Assembly: GCA_030040995.1 (NCBI GenBank)
Contig: JASHOS010000195.1
Location: 1-33,090, forward strand
Direction: 5' to 3'
Length of the DNA stretch: 33,090 nucleotides
Source of the DNA: Terriglobia bacterium
GTDB taxonomy: Bacteria; Acidobacteriota; Terriglobia; UBA7540
Shown: piece after piece, positions 8,192 through 16,044 of the stretch
How positions within the stretch are numbered: the first letter of the stretch is position 1
Layout: the number at the start of each line of letters is the position of its first letter
Position numbers and translations under genes: made by a program
Notes under the pieces: model-generated
Told to the model about the DNA's origin: nothing
What the model saw: the letters and a program-made list of their open reading frames with translations, nothing else
The model's database searches: none

Positions 8192-8280
8192 CCTCAGTTT
8201 CGGGCACAATTGTAGCGGCGGGTTTATCCCGCCACATGGCATGGCGGCATAAAGCCGCCTCTACGCACCCGAAACTGAGG
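8192..8280. repeat. Dispersed palindromic repeat, family 1 (copy B, full length 89 bp)
   Basis: The element fills nearly the whole rpsE-rpmD gap. Ends are CCTCAGTTTCGGGC and, inverted, CCTCAGTTTCGGGT: 13 of 14 bases match. Inside are two hairpins, GGCGGGTTTATCCCGCC and GGCGGCATAAAGCCGCC, bordered by TGTAG and CTACG. It has no coding capacity, so it looks like a MITE or REP-type element transcribed within the operon. Confidence 0.85.
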
Positions 8281-8288
8281 CGTTACCC

Positions 8289-8786
8289 TTAAAGCTCTTC
8301 GCGAGTCTTACCTCGCGCCGTCGCCACCTCATCCGGATCGCTGAGTTTCATTAGAGCGTCCATGGTCGCCTTGACCACATTGTGAGGATTGGTTGTTCCG
8401 AGCGATTTCGAGAGCACGTTCTGAATCCCTACCGCTTCAACTACCGCTCTTACCGCGCCACCAGCAATAACCCCAGTGCCTTCCGCAGCGGGCTTCAAGA
8501 GAACCCTTCCGGCGCCGTACCTTCCCAGAACGGCATGAGGAATCGAGGTAGGGGTGATGTTCACGCGGACCACTGCCTTCTTGGCAGACTCAATGCCTTT
8601 GCGGATGGCCATCGGCACTTCCCGCGCCTTGCCCGAACCGTAGCCGATATGCCCACCCCCATCTCCGACAACCACCAAGGCCGAAAAACTGAGGTTCTTA
8701 CCGCCTTTCACGACTTTGGTGACCCGGTTGATCGAGATGACCTGGTCTTTCAATTGTAGAGTATTCGGATCAATTCGATTGGGCAA
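8289..8786 (-). CDS. rpsE: 30S ribosomal protein S5
   Basis: S5 helps decoding fidelity and lines the mRNA entry channel. The 165 residues have the double-stranded-RNA-binding-like N-terminal domain ([24 protein letters not shown]), then [17 protein letters not shown] and [23 protein letters not shown]. The start is TTG at 8784-8786 with GGAGG six bases upstream; no ATG upstream of the conserved domain exists in frame. It lies between rplR and rpmD in standard order. Confidence 0.98.
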   Translation of the reverse strand: MPNRIDPNTLQLKDQVISINRVTKVVKGGKNLSFSALVVVGDGGGHIGYGSGKAREVPMAIRKGIESAKKAVVRVNITPTSIPHAVLGRYGAGRVLLKPAAEGTGVIAGGAVRAVVEAVGIQNVLSKSLGTTNPHNVVKATMDALMKLSDPDEVATARGKTREEL

Positions 8787-8792
8787 ACAAAT

Positions 8793-8797
8793 CCTCC
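8793..8797 (-). promoter_or_regulatory. Shine-Dalgarno GGAGG for the TTG start of rpsE
   Basis: A full GGAGG on the minus strand, six bases before the TTG at 8786, decides the rpsE start. Confidence 0.85.
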
Positions 8798-8813
8798 GCG
8801 TCTCTCCCTTGCT

Positions 8814-9182
8814 TCAGAACTTCAGGCCTTCGGCGCGCGCCGTATCCGCCAGAGCCCGCACCCGTCCGTGGTAGGCATAACCACCACGGTCAAAAACCAC
8901 CCGTTCAATGCCGGCGCCTTTGGCGCGGCTGGCAAGAGTTGAACCTACTGCCTTAGCCGCCGCGACGTTGCCCCCGGTACGTAACGACTTGCGCGCCTCC
9001 TGATCCAGCGAGGAAGCTGAAACGAGGGTACGACCAGACTTATCGTCGATAATCTGCGCGTAGATATGGTTGAGAGACCGGAAAACGTTCAAGCGGGGCC
9101 ACGCGGCTCCGCGCTGCATTTTCTTGCGAATCCGCGTGTGGATGCGGCGTCGCGCCACATCCCTCGAAACCCATCTTAGCAT
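8814..9182 (-). CDS. rplR: 50S ribosomal protein L18
   Basis: L18 binds 5S rRNA with L5 and forms the central protuberance. From the ATG at 9182 the protein is 122 aa, the usual length, with [32 protein letters not shown] and the C-terminal [19 protein letters not shown]-like block. A longer frame reaches 9248 but would run into the family 1 repeat; GGGAG upstream of 9182 supports the shorter start. An 89-bp repeat separates it from rplF. Confidence 0.97.
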   Translation of the reverse strand: MLRWVSRDVARRRIHTRIRKKMQRGAAWPRLNVFRSLNHIYAQIIDDKSGRTLVSASSLDQEARKSLRTGGNVAAAKAVGSTLASRAKGAGIERVVFDRGGYAYHGRVRALADTARAEGLKF

Positions 9183-9216
9183 GATCGCTTCTCCCGACCT
9201 TCCACTGCTTGCCATG

Positions 9217-9305
9217 CCTCGGTCTCGGGCGCGTAGAGGCAGCTTCATGCCGCCATTCTGTGTGGCGGGGTAAACCCGTCACTACAACTCCGCCCAAGAC
9301 TGAGG
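9217..9305. repeat. Dispersed palindromic repeat, family 1 (copy C, full length 89 bp)
   Basis: It occupies the rplF-rplR gap. Ends are CCTCGGTCTCGGG and, inverted, CCTCAGTCTTGGG (11 of 13 match). The core is the GCGTAGAGGC...GCCGCC and GGCGGGGTAAACCCG hairpins, in the opposite orientation to copy B. It is the same length as copy B (89 bp), which supports mobility of a defined unit. Confidence 0.85.
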
Positions 9306-9317
9306 TATTACCGCTTC

Positions 9318-9869
9318 CTACTGCTTTGCCGCTCCGGCGCCGGCGGCAGCTTTCCCAGCCTTCTTCTTCAGTTTCTCGCCTGTGTACCGGATTCCTTTAT
9401 TCTTGTAAGGGTCTGGCGGCCGGAGCCGGCGCAAATCCGCCGCCAGTTGCCCAACGCGTTGTTTATCGGCGCCACGAACAATCATGTGGGTCTGCTTCTC
9501 AACGCTCACGGAAAGTCCCTGAGGGATAGCAAACTCTATGGGATGGGAATAACCGAGATTCAGGGCGATCGTGTCGCCCTTCACTTCCGCGCGGTAGCCG
9601 ATGCCTACAATGTCCAGATGCTTCTCGAACCCCTGGCTTACTCCGCGAACGGCATTGGCCACAAGGCTACGAATTAGCCCGTGTAATGCCGGATCCGTTC
9701 CCTCATCCCTCTGCGTCACCCAATGTCCGTCTTGCTTATCGAACCGGATGCCCAGCGGGAGAGCGACTTCTAGCGTCCCTTTCGGTCCCTTCACGGTGAC
9801 CGTTCGCGCATCTGCCTGGAGCGTGGCACCGGCGGGAACGGTGATAACTTTGTTGCCAATTCGCGACAT
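9318..9869 (-). CDS. rplF: 50S ribosomal protein L6
   Basis: L6 sits near the factor-binding site beside the sarcin-ricin loop. The 183 residues begin MSRIGNKVITVPAGATLQ, contain VKGPKGTLEVALP and the second domain with GYRAEVKGDTIALNLGYSHPIEFAIP, and end with PPDPYKNKGIRYTGEKLKKKAGK, all family signatures. The tail is Ala/Lys rich. It follows rpsH in standard order with a 42-base gap. Confidence 0.99.
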   Translation of the reverse strand: MSRIGNKVITVPAGATLQADARTVTVKGPKGTLEVALPLGIRFDKQDGHWVTQRDEGTDPALHGLIRSLVANAVRGVSQGFEKHLDIVGIGYRAEVKGDTIALNLGYSHPIEFAIPQGLSVSVEKQTHMIVRGADKQRVGQLAADLRRLRPPDPYKNKGIRYTGEKLKKKAGKAAAGAGAAKQ

Positions 9870-9911
9870 AGTTTGTGAGACTTGATCCTTCGGTTCCGGG
9901 CGCGTAAAGCG

Positions 9912-10313
9912 TCAGGAAACGTTGCAGAGCACTTCCCCCCCCAAACCTGCTTTGCGAGCCTTTTTCCCAGTCATCAATCCCTTGGGCGTCGTGAGGATGG
10001 TTACGCCCATACCGCCAAGGATGCGAGGAATTTCATCCGACCCCACATAAACACGGCGGCCGGGTTTAGAAACACGCTCCAAGCTTGAGATGACGCTCTG
10101 CCCGTCAGACCGGTAACGAAGATTGAGGCGCAAAACCTTCTTTTTCCCATCCTCAGTGATCTTATAGCTCCCGACATAACCTTCGTCCTTCAGAATCATG
10201 GCCAGGCCGACCTTGATGTTCGAGGACGGCATATCCACGCGCGAATGCCGGGCGTGAATTCCGTTTCGAATCCGCGTCAGCATATCCGCAATAGGGTCTG
10301 TTACTGCAGCCAT
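9912..10313 (-). CDS. rpsH: 30S ribosomal protein S8
   Basis: S8 binds helix 21 of 16S rRNA and stabilises the central domain. The 133 residues contain DPIADMLTRIRNG at the N-terminus, LKDEGYV, and the C-terminal GVTILTTPKGLMTGKKARKAGLGGEVLC block. In enterobacteria S8 represses the spc operon by binding the rplX-rplE leader; here that gap (11135-11262) is filled with simple repeats, so such control is not evident. Confidence 0.99.
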   Translation of the reverse strand: MAAVTDPIADMLTRIRNGIHARHSRVDMPSSNIKVGLAMILKDEGYVGSYKITEDGKKKVLRLNLRYRSDGQSVISSLERVSKPGRRVYVGSDEIPRILGGMGVTILTTPKGLMTGKKARKAGLGGEVLCNVS

Positions 10314-10352
10314 TGCACTCCTTTAGGGGCTAGAGGTTAGCCTCTGTGTTTT

Positions 10353-10538
10353 CTACCAACTCGATTTGATGACGCCAGGAATTTCGCCCCGGAGAGCAAG
10401 CTGGCGGAAGCAGAGCCGGCACATCTCGAACTTGCGCAAAAAGCCGCGCGGGCGGCCGCAAATCCGGCACCGGTTGCGATGACGGATTTTGAACTTCGGC
10501 TTCTTAACCAATTTTGCCATCTGTGAAGTTCGAGCCAA
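10353..10538 (-). CDS. rpsN: 30S ribosomal protein S14, zinc-binding type Z
   Basis: The 61-residue length and Cys24, Cys27, Cys40 and Cys43 (CRIC and CRLC) identify the short zinc form of S14, located in the 30S head. The C-terminus [11 protein letters not shown] is typical. The start is TTG at 10536-10538, two bases after the rplE stop; GGAGG lies six bases upstream inside the end of rplE. The next in-frame Met (residue 7) would truncate the conserved N-terminus. Confidence 0.97.
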   Translation of the reverse strand: MARTSQMAKLVKKPKFKIRHRNRCRICGRPRGFLRKFEMCRLCFRQLALRGEIPGVIKSSW

Positions 10539-10540
10539 AG

Positions 10541-11134
10541 CTATCCTCCCGCCTGTTCTCCCGGCGATTCTCCTGCTGCGCGGCGCTTAGCCTCCTGCCG
10601 GAAAGGCATTCCCATGTGCTGAAGAAGCGCGAGCGCTTCAGCATCCGAACGCGCGCCGGTTACGATGGAGATATTCATCCCTTTGATTTTGTCCACCTTG
10701 GCGTAATCGATCTCTGGAAACACCAATTGATCTTTCAGCCCTAGTGTGTAATTCCCCCTTCCGTCAAACGCCTTCGCGGAGAGGCCGCGGAAGTCCCGAA
10801 CGCGAGGCAGGACAATGTTGGCCAAGCGATCGAGAAATTCATACATCGAGTTGCCGCGCAGAGTAACCATTGCCCCGATCGGCATGTTCTTCCGCAGCTT
10901 GAAATTTGCAATCGACTGTCTCGCCCGCGTAATCACCGGCTTCTGCCCGGTAATCAGGGCGAGCTCCTGGGTCGCCGAATCCAGCAGTTTGGAATTTTGG
11001 ATCGCCTCTCCCAGCCCCATATTGACAACAATTTTGCGCAGCCGGGGCGCCGCAGCCTTGCTCGGGTAGTCAAATTGTTTCACCAGCGCGGGTACAATTT
11101 CCTTGCCGTATTGTTCTTTAAGGCGTGGAGTCAT
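10541..11134 (-). CDS. rplE: 50S ribosomal protein L5
   Basis: L5 binds 5S rRNA and contacts the P-site tRNA through the central protuberance. The 197 residues include [15 protein letters not shown], the [26 protein letters not shown] signature region, and the C-terminal [27 protein letters not shown] Glu/Gly-rich tail of about 15 residues follows. It is preceded by a 128-base repeat-filled gap and followed by the TTG start of rpsN. Confidence 0.99.
   Translation of the reverse strand: MTPRLKEQYGKEIVPALVKQFDYPSKAAAPRLRKIVVNMGLGEAIQNSKLLDSATQELALITGQKPVITRARQSIANFKLRKNMPIGAMVTLRGNSMYEFLDRLANIVLPRVRDFRGLSAKAFDGRGNYTLGLKDQLVFPEIDYAKVDKIKGMNISIVTGARSDAEALALLQHMGMPFRQEAKRRAAGESPGEQAGG
10545..10549 (-). 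promoter_or_regulatory. Shine-Dalgarno GGAGG for the TTG start of rpsN
   Basis: The GGAGG lies inside the last codons of rplE, six bases before the TTG at 10538, so rpsN translation is likely coupled to rplE. Confidence 0.85.
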
Positions 11135-11135
11135 A

Positions 11136-11256
11136 TGACAAATCAGAAATCAGAAACTAGAAAGAAAGATCCTTCTGTCTTGTATTACAAATCAGAAATC
11201 AGGAACTAGAATTCCGCATTCAGCTTTTCTCGTTTCTGGTTTCTGATTTCTGCCTT
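11136..11256. repeat. Direct and inverted simple repeats in the rplX-rplE gap
   Basis: A unit close to ACAAATCAGAAATCAGAAACTAG occurs at 11138-11160 and again at 11185-11208, and an inverted version (TTTCTGGTTTCTGATTTCTG...TTGTA) spans about 11231-11256. The mRNA could form a long imperfect A/U-rich hairpin. Base composition is unlike the flanking genes. Confidence 0.7.
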
Positions 11257-11262
11257 GTATTT

Positions 11263-11592
11263 CTATCGGTCAAGCACCTGGCCGCATTTGGCGCAAACGC
11301 GGACTTTTTCGCCCCCTGCTTTCTCGCGATGTTGAATGCGCGCCGGACCACAATCGGCGCAGATCAAGGAGACGTTCGAAATATCGATAGGCCCTTCCTT
11401 GTCCAATATCCCGCCCCGGATCTGCTTATTGGGATTGGGTTTCGTATGGCGCTTGATGATGTTGACGTGCTCGACAAAAAGTTGTTTCTTTCGCGGGTAC
11501 ACTTCAAGAACCCTTCCCTCTTTCCCTTTGTCGCGCCCGGCAGTCACACGGACAATATCGTTCTTGCGGATGTCAAGCGCCCTGCCCATCAC
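11263..11592 (-). CDS. rplX: 50S ribosomal protein L24
   Basis: L24 initiates 50S assembly and lies at the tunnel exit. The KOW motif is clear: [22 protein letters not shown] near residues 10-31, followed by [10 protein letters not shown] and a four-cysteine pair of CxxC motifs (CADC and CAKC) at the C-terminus that could bind zinc. The 109-aa frame opens with GTG at 11592 directly followed by ATG at 11589; the rplN stop TGA overlaps both (GTGATG), so coupling holds for either start. Confidence 0.97.
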   Translation of the reverse strand: MMGRALDIRKNDIVRVTAGRDKGKEGRVLEVYPRKKQLFVEHVNIIKRHTKPNPNKQIRGGILDKEGPIDISNVSLICADCGPARIQHREKAGGEKVRVCAKCGQVLDR

Positions 11593-11957
11593 AGCACCTC
11601 CGGCGCCAGAGAGACAATTTTCAAGAACTTCTTTTCGCGCAATTCGCGGGCGACCGGACCGAAAACTCGTGTACCCACCGGCTCGCCGGTATCGCCAATC
11701 AGCACTGCCGCGTTTTCGTCAAAGCGGATGTAGCTGCCGTCGCGCCGCCGCTGCTCTTTCCGCATCCTTACGATGACGGCCTTCACAACCTTTCCTTTAG
11801 GTATCGGGCTGTCAGCCGCCGCTTCTTTCACTGCGGCCGTCACTACATCGCCCAACCCAGCCTGCAAACCGACATCGCCTCCCAGCGGCAGGATGCAGGA
11901 GAGCCTCTGCGCTCCCGAGTTGTCCGCCACGCGAAGAATCGTCCGCATCCCGATCAT
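11589..11957 (-). CDS. rplN: 50S ribosomal protein L14
   Basis: L14 forms intersubunit bridges B5 and B8 and is the RsfS docking site. The 122 residues are family length, with [11 protein letters not shown] near the N-terminus, [11 protein letters not shown], and [30 protein letters not shown]. The ATG at 11957 overlaps the rpsQ stop by four bases (ATGA). Confidence 0.99.
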   Translation of the reverse strand: MIGMRTILRVADNSGAQRLSCILPLGGDVGLQAGLGDVVTAAVKEAAADSPIPKGKVVKAVIVRMRKEQRRRDGSYIRFDENAAVLIGDTGEPVGTRVFGPVARELREKKFLKIVSLAPEVL

Positions 11958-12235
11958 GAGCTGGCCTCCGAAGCCGATGGCGTGGTCATGGCGCGGCTTA
12001 AGATTTTGGTCACACGCCAGCGCTTCCGGGCGCTCAGAGGCCGCGTCTCCTCAATTCGAACCCAGTCGCCCACCCGGCACTCTGCTTTTTCGTCATGTGC
12101 CAGGAATTTGCATGACCGTCGCACCACGCGCTTATATAAAGGATGAATAATCTGGCGGTCGACTGTCACCACAACGGTTTTCTGCATCTTGTTGCTGCTC
12201 ACTACGCCGATTTTTTCCTGCCGTCTTCTCGCCAT
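11954..12235 (-). CDS. rpsQ: 30S ribosomal protein S17
   Basis: S17 is an OB-fold primary binder of the 16S rRNA 5' domain. From the ATG at 12235 the protein is 93 aa: [23 protein letters not shown], then [19 protein letters not shown] and [21 protein letters not shown] longer frame to 12262 adds nine residues that do not look like S17. Unusually, a 143-base gap with a dispersed repeat separates it from rpmC, where most genomes have near-abutting genes. Confidence 0.97.
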   Translation of the reverse strand: MARRRQEKIGVVSSNKMQKTVVVTVDRQIIHPLYKRVVRRSCKFLAHDEKAECRVGDWVRIEETRPLSARKRWRVTKILSRAMTTPSASEASS

Positions 12236-12290
12236 TCCACTCTTTCCTACGAAAAGTCGCAAACCCCTGTCCGCCCCTGATCGAACCTCA

Positions 12291-12366
12291 TGTAGGGGGA
12301 CGGCTCGCCGTCCCCTCGATTACCGCCCCGGAATTAACCAAAGGTAGGGGCAAGCCTTACCCCTAC
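12291..12366. repeat. Dispersed palindromic repeat, family 2 (copy A)
   Basis: It has two hairpins: GGGGACGGCTCGCCGTCCCC and GTAGGGG-CAAGCCTTA-CCCCTAC, bounded by TGTAGGGG and CCCCTACG. A closely similar copy lies at 26583-26658 with the same ends and spacing. It is placed in the rpmC-rpsQ gap, on the operon transcript. Confidence 0.85.
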
Positions 12367-12378
12367 GCCGCCTCACCT

Positions 12379-12603
12379 CTAATTCGCGCGGCCACCTGTT
12401 TTCGATTGTTCCTTCTCCAGCTCAGCCGCCCGGAGCAGTGTCTTGACTCTCGCAATGTCTTTTCGCAGCACGCGGATCTTGGACAAAGTTTCCGTTTGAC
12501 CATTCATCAATTGAAACTTCAGGCGAAAGAGCTGGTCGGAAAACTCCCGCGCTTTGGCGTTAAGCTCTTCGGAGGTCCACTCTCGCATTTTCTGGGCTTT
12601 CAT
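12379..12603 (-). CDS. rpmC: 50S ribosomal protein L29
   Basis: L29 is a helical hairpin protein at the tunnel exit, next to L23, where SRP and trigger factor dock. From the ATG at 12603 the protein is 74 aa: [20 protein letters not shown], then [14 protein letters not shown], and [16 protein letters not shown], as expected. The upstream 23-residue extension of the frame is not L29-like. It follows rplP with a 28-base gap. Confidence 0.97.
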   Translation of the reverse strand: MKAQKMREWTSEELNAKAREFSDQLFRLKFQLMNGQTETLSKIRVLRKDIARVKTLLRAAELEKEQSKTGGRAN

Positions 12604-12631
12604 CGGCCATCGCTCCCTGCACCGAACTGGA

Positions 12632-13045
12632 TTACTCTCCGGTTCTACTGACAAACCGCGTGGGCAACGCAAGCTTGTGGCTCGCCAGGCGCAACGCCTC
12701 GCGGGCGTCCACCTCGCTCACGCCCTCCATCTCAAACAGAATCCTTCCTGGCTTGACAACGGCAACCCAAAACTCGGGGGCGCCCTTACCCTTTCCCATT
12801 CGGGTTTCAGCCGGCTTTTTGGTAACGGGCTTATCCGGAAAGGCGCGGATCCAGAGCTTACCGCCGCGCTTAATAAACCGCATGATGGCGACGCGCCCAG
12901 CCTCGATCTGCCGCGCCGTAATCCAACCCGGCTCCATCACCTTCAGGCCGTAATCGCCAAAAGAGAGTTTCGAGCCGCGCCAGGCTTTGCCGCGCATTCT
13001 ACCCCGCTGCTGTTTCCGGAATTTCACCTTCGAGGGCATCAACAT
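12632..13045 (-). CDS. rplP: 50S ribosomal protein L16
   Basis: L16 organises the A-site region of 23S rRNA and is a late, essential assembly step. The 137 residues match family length: [47 protein letters not shown], and [23 protein letters not shown]. The [19 protein letters not shown] loop reaches the PTC area. It starts 21 bases after rpsC. Confidence 0.99.
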   Translation of the reverse strand: MLMPSKVKFRKQQRGRMRGKAWRGSKLSFGDYGLKVMEPGWITARQIEAGRVAIMRFIKRGGKLWIRAFPDKPVTKKPAETRMGKGKGAPEFWVAVVKPGRILFEMEGVSEVDAREALRLASHKLALPTRFVSRTGE

Positions 13046-13066
13046 ACGTTTTTCCGTGTACGCAGG

Positions 13067-13753
13067 CTACTGTAGTACGGGCGCCGCAACCGCCTCCTCC
13101 ATTACTCTTGCCGGTCGCCGCTTCTGCTCGAGGATCTCGCCGTTATAGATCCAGCACTTCACGCCGATGACCCCGTAGGTTGTCCTCGCTTCCGCCATTC
13201 CAAAATCGATATCGGCGCGCAAGGTGTGCAGGGGCAACCTACCTTGCAAATACCATTCCGAGCGCGCAATCTCCGCTCCATTGAGCCGTCCGCCACACCG
13301 CACCTTGATCCCTTTACACCCGAAGCGCTGCGCGGAGTCTACCGCCTTCCGCATCGCCCTCCGGAAGGCGACGCGCTTCTCAAGCTGGAGGCAGATTGAC
13401 TCGGCTACAAGCTGTGCGTTAAGCTCCGGGCGGCGAACCTCCTGGATATTGATCGGAAGAACTTCACGCCCTGTTCTCTTCTGAATTTCCTGACGCAACC
13501 GATCAATCTCCGCCCCCTTGCGTCCAATAATGATGCCCGGCCGGGCAGTATGAATGGTGATTTTCAATTTATTCCCGGGCCGCTCAACCTCTAACGAGGC
13601 CACCCCAGCGCTGCGCAACTCGTCTTTGAGACGCTTCTTCAGCACCAAATCCTCGTGCAGGAGGTCGGAATAGCCTTTTTTTGCGAACCAACGCGACTTC
13701 CACGTCTTGTTGTAGCCTAGCCGGAAACCGTAAGGATGAACTTTCTGTCCCAT
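13067..13753 (-). CDS. rpsC: 30S ribosomal protein S3
   Basis: S3 lines the mRNA entry site with S4 and S5 and contributes to helicase activity. From the ATG at 13753 the protein is 228 aa: [20 protein letters not shown], the KH domain with [21 protein letters not shown], and the C-terminal [12 protein letters not shown] block. The frame is open back to 13894, but that part overlaps rplV in another frame and lacks S3 character, so the canonical MGQKVHP start is used. GAGGAA precedes it. Confidence 0.98.
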   Translation of the reverse strand: MGQKVHPYGFRLGYNKTWKSRWFAKKGYSDLLHEDLVLKKRLKDELRSAGVASLEVERPGNKLKITIHTARPGIIIGRKGAEIDRLRQEIQKRTGREVLPINIQEVRRPELNAQLVAESICLQLEKRVAFRRAMRKAVDSAQRFGCKGIKVRCGGRLNGAEIARSEWYLQGRLPLHTLRADIDFGMAEARTTYGVIGVKCWIYNGEILEQKRRPARVMEEAVAAPVLQ

Positions 13754-13784
13754 TTGCTTTCCTCTCAAAGCCGGACGGCTGAAT

Positions 13785-14126
13785 TCAAGGCTTACCGTCG
13801 TCGACCACCACGGTAACATGGCTGGTCCGCCTCTGATACCGGTAAGCCCGTCCCATCGGCGCCGGGCGTATTCGCTTCGAGCGCGGTCCTTCATTCACAT
13901 AGGCCTCAGCAACCACCAGATCGTCAACATCGACGTTCTCATTCGTTTGCTCGGCGTTCGAAATCGCCGAATTCAACGTCTTTTCGATCTCGTGAGTGAT
14001 CCGCTTGTTGGTAAAGCGAAGCACGCTGATGGCTTCGCCCACTGGCTTACCGCGAATCAAATCAATCACCAGCCGCGCCTTCTGAGGCGAAACCCGCAAA
14101 TACTTGCTTGTCGCTCGAACCTTCAT
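13785..14126 (-). CDS. rplV: 50S ribosomal protein L22
   Basis: L22 spans the large subunit and its beta-hairpin lines the tunnel constriction, the site of macrolide-resistance mutations. The 113 residues show [25 protein letters not shown] at the start and the hairpin region [29 protein letters not shown] with the usual PMGRA-Y-R sequence. It is separated from rpsS by 361 bases, a striking break in the S10 operon. Confidence 0.99.
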   Translation of the reverse strand: MKVRATSKYLRVSPQKARLVIDLIRGKPVGEAISVLRFTNKRITHEIEKTLNSAISNAEQTNENVDVDDLVVAEAYVNEGPRSKRIRPAPMGRAYRYQRRTSHVTVVVDDGKP

Positions 14127-14230
14127 CGATCTTCTTTCCGATCCGTTCGTCGGAGGTACGGGTTCTGAACCTCACACCCATCTTGCTGCGGCGGTCGCCT
14201 GCTTGCACTGACAAGCTCCGCCGGTTGGCT

Positions 14231-14464
14231 GCCCCGAAGGGGCAAACCGTGAATAGCCGTGGGTGGAACCCATGGGAATAAGTGAAAAATATGTTTCGGC
14301 CCTGATGTGGCCGGACAACACCCTGGGGATCGAAACAGATTTCGCAGGCGTTCGAACGCTGCGATCCCCAGCGGGTCAACCCCGTCAGGGTTGACTCCGT
14401 GATTGCTTCGTTTTCCGCAGGTTGCACCTGCGGCTATTCACAGCGTGGCCCCTTCGGGGCCACG
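14231..14464. repeat. Composite inverted-repeat cassette in the rpsS-rplV gap
   Basis: This block holds most of the 361-base gap (14127-14487), in which I see no gene. The left arm is GCCCCGAAGGGGC (14231-14243), then GTGAATAGCC (14249-14258) and a GTGGGTGGAACCCA hairpin. The right arm is the same layout inverted: the CCGCAGGTTGCACCTGCGG hairpin (14415-14433), GGCTATTCAC (14432-14441) and CGTGGCCCCTTCGGGGCCACG (14444-14464). Between the arms are two more stems: CTGGGGATCG (14323-14332) with 14362-14371, and GTCAACCC (14375-14382) with 14388-14395. Confidence 0.8.
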
Positions 14465-14487
14465 CTACGACGCCATCCAACTGGTGC

Positions 14488-14826
14488 TTACCCGGCGGCT
14501 GGCGCTCCCGGTACTCGAGTTCGAGCCCCCGGCGGCGCGGCTGCCGCGGCAGCGCGTTCTGCAGCCACTTTCACGCCGTGCCCTTTGAAGGTCCGCGTTG
14601 GGGCGAATTCACCCAACTTATGTCCCACCATGTTCTCGGTAATGTAGACGGGAATAAATTTCTTTCCATTATGCACGGCGATGGTATGGCCCACCATTTC
14701 CGGGAAAATCGTGGAGCGCCGCGACCAGGTTTTGATGACTTTCTTCTCGAACCGCCGGTTGAGCAATTCGACCTTCTTCATCAGATGACCGTCTACAAAC
14801 GGACCCTTTTTCAGCGATCTTGCCAA
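14488..14826 (-). CDS. rpsS: 30S ribosomal protein S19
   Basis: S19 lies in the 30S head and contacts S13 and the 50S A-site finger. The start [20 protein letters not shown] and the block [36 protein letters not shown] are diagnostic. The protein is 112 aa, about 20 longer than usual, with an Ala/Pro-rich tail ending near a repeat-dense gap. The start is TTG at 14824-14826, with GGAGG four bases upstream; the family N-terminus begins exactly there. Confidence 0.98.
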   Translation of the reverse strand: MARSLKKGPFVDGHLMKKVELLNRRFEKKVIKTWSRRSTIFPEMVGHTIAVHNGKKFIPVYITENMVGHKLGEFAPTRTFKGHGVKVAAERAAAAAAPPGARTRVPGAPAAG

Positions 14827-14830
14827 TGCT

Positions 14831-14835
14831 CCTCC
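14831..14835 (-). promoter_or_regulatory. Shine-Dalgarno GGAGG for the TTG start of rpsS
   Basis: It is four bases before the TTG at 14826, immediately after the rplB stop at 14838. Confidence 0.85.
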
Positions 14836-14837
14836 GT

Positions 14838-15665
14838 CTACTTCTTCTCGCGCCTCTTGACGATAAACTTGCCCGTCAGCTTGTTACGGCGAGTTTTATA
14901 GCCGCGCGTCGGCTGCCCCCAGGGCGTGACGGGATGCCGCCCGCCAGACGTTTTACCCTCACCACCCCCGAGAGGATGATCCACGGGATTCTTTGCCACG
15001 CCACGAACGGTCGGACGTCTGCCCAGCCACCGGGTCCGGCCAGCTTTGCCCACCGCCACATTCTCATGATCGGCATTTCCCACCTGGCCGATCGACGCCA
15101 TGCAATCGATATGGATTTTCCGCACTTCCCCCGAAGGAAGGCGCACCTGGGCATAGTCCCCTTCCTTCGAAAGCAACTGGGCCGCTCCGCCGGCGCTCCG
15201 CACGAGCTGGCCGCCTTTACCTTGGCGCAACTCGATATTGTGAATCGTGGTTCCGGCGGGAATGTTCTTCAACGGAAGAGCGTTACCCACAACGATATCG
15301 GCTTGCGGCCCCGACGCCACCTTGTCTCCCAACTTGAGCCCCTTCGGACACAAGATGTATCGCTTCTCGCCGTCCGCGTAACTGAGCAGAGAAATAAAAG
15401 CTGAGCGGTTAGGATCGTATTCGATTGAGGCCACTCGAGCCTCAATGCCGGTCTTCTCTCGCCGGAAATCAATCACGCGGTACTGCCGCTTGTGCCCGCC
15501 GCCCCGGCGCCAGATCGTCAGGCGTCCCTTGTTGTTTCGTCCTGAGATGCGTTTCTTCGGCTCGAGGAGCGGCTTAAAGGGTTCCGCCTGAGTTATCTCA
15601 TCGAACGTGAGCCCCGTTTGAAATCTTCGGGTTTCGGTATAGGGCCTGTACGTTTTAATGCCCAT
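14838..15665 (-). CDS. rplB: 50S ribosomal protein L2
   Basis: L2 is a primary 23S rRNA binder needed for subunit association and peptidyl transfer. The 275 residues are family length: [44 protein letters not shown], and the C-terminal [21 protein letters not shown] with [13 protein letters not shown]. The [12 protein letters not shown] loop keeps the catalytically implicated His and has Leu where E. coli has His after the Pro. An 82-base gap separates it from rplW. Confidence 0.99.
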   Translation of the reverse strand: MGIKTYRPYTETRRFQTGLTFDEITQAEPFKPLLEPKKRISGRNNKGRLTIWRRGGGHKRQYRVIDFRREKTGIEARVASIEYDPNRSAFISLLSYADGEKRYILCPKGLKLGDKVASGPQADIVVGNALPLKNIPAGTTIHNIELRQGKGGQLVRSAGGAAQLLSKEGDYAQVRLPSGEVRKIHIDCMASIGQVGNADHENVAVGKAGRTRWLGRRPTVRGVAKNPVDHPLGGGEGKTSGGRHPVTPWGQPTRGYKTRRNKLTGKFIVKRREKK

Positions 15666-15747
15666 AATGATCTCGTCGCAACCGAGACTTTCGAGTGACG
15701 CTCACCTCGCTCCGGCAAGCGGTCTTTCACTCGCATCCCGGGGAAAT

Positions 15748-16044
15748 CTACGGATTCTCGCCGTACTCCGGCATCTTTTCACCGGGCTTGAGCTTGATAT
15801 AGGCTTTCTTCCAGTCGAGCCGGTAGCCGAAGTTTCTCCCTCGCCGCCGCAACTTGCCGCGAAAGTGGGCCGTGTGCACTGACTCAACTTTCACTTTAAA
15901 AGCCATCTGAACGGCCGCCTTAATTTCAATCTTATTGGCGTGAGGATCCACCTGGAACACAAGAGTGCGTGACCGCTCTTTGACGTCAAGGCCCTTCTCA
16001 GTAATGATGGCCTTGCGCAAAACCTGATAGGGGTTCTTGGTCAT
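15748..16044 (-). CDS. rplW: 50S ribosomal protein L23
   Basis: L23 at the tunnel exit is the docking platform for trigger factor and SRP. The 98 residues begin with NPYQVLRKAIITEKG and contain ANKIEIKAAVQMAFKVKVESVHT, both characteristic, followed by the loop LRRRGRNFGYRLDWKKAYIKL. Its ATG overlaps the rplD stop by four bases (ATGA). Confidence 0.98.
   Translation of the reverse strand: MTKNPYQVLRKAIITEKGLDVKERSRTLVFQVDPHANKIEIKAAVQMAFKVKVESVHTAHFRGKLRRRGRNFGYRLDWKKAYIKLKPGEKMPEYGENP

Noticed and set aside
13754-13894. N-terminal extension of rpsC by 47 residues
   Set aside because: The extension overlaps the 3' end of rplV in another frame and does not resemble S3; the conserved MGQKVHP start is at 13753.
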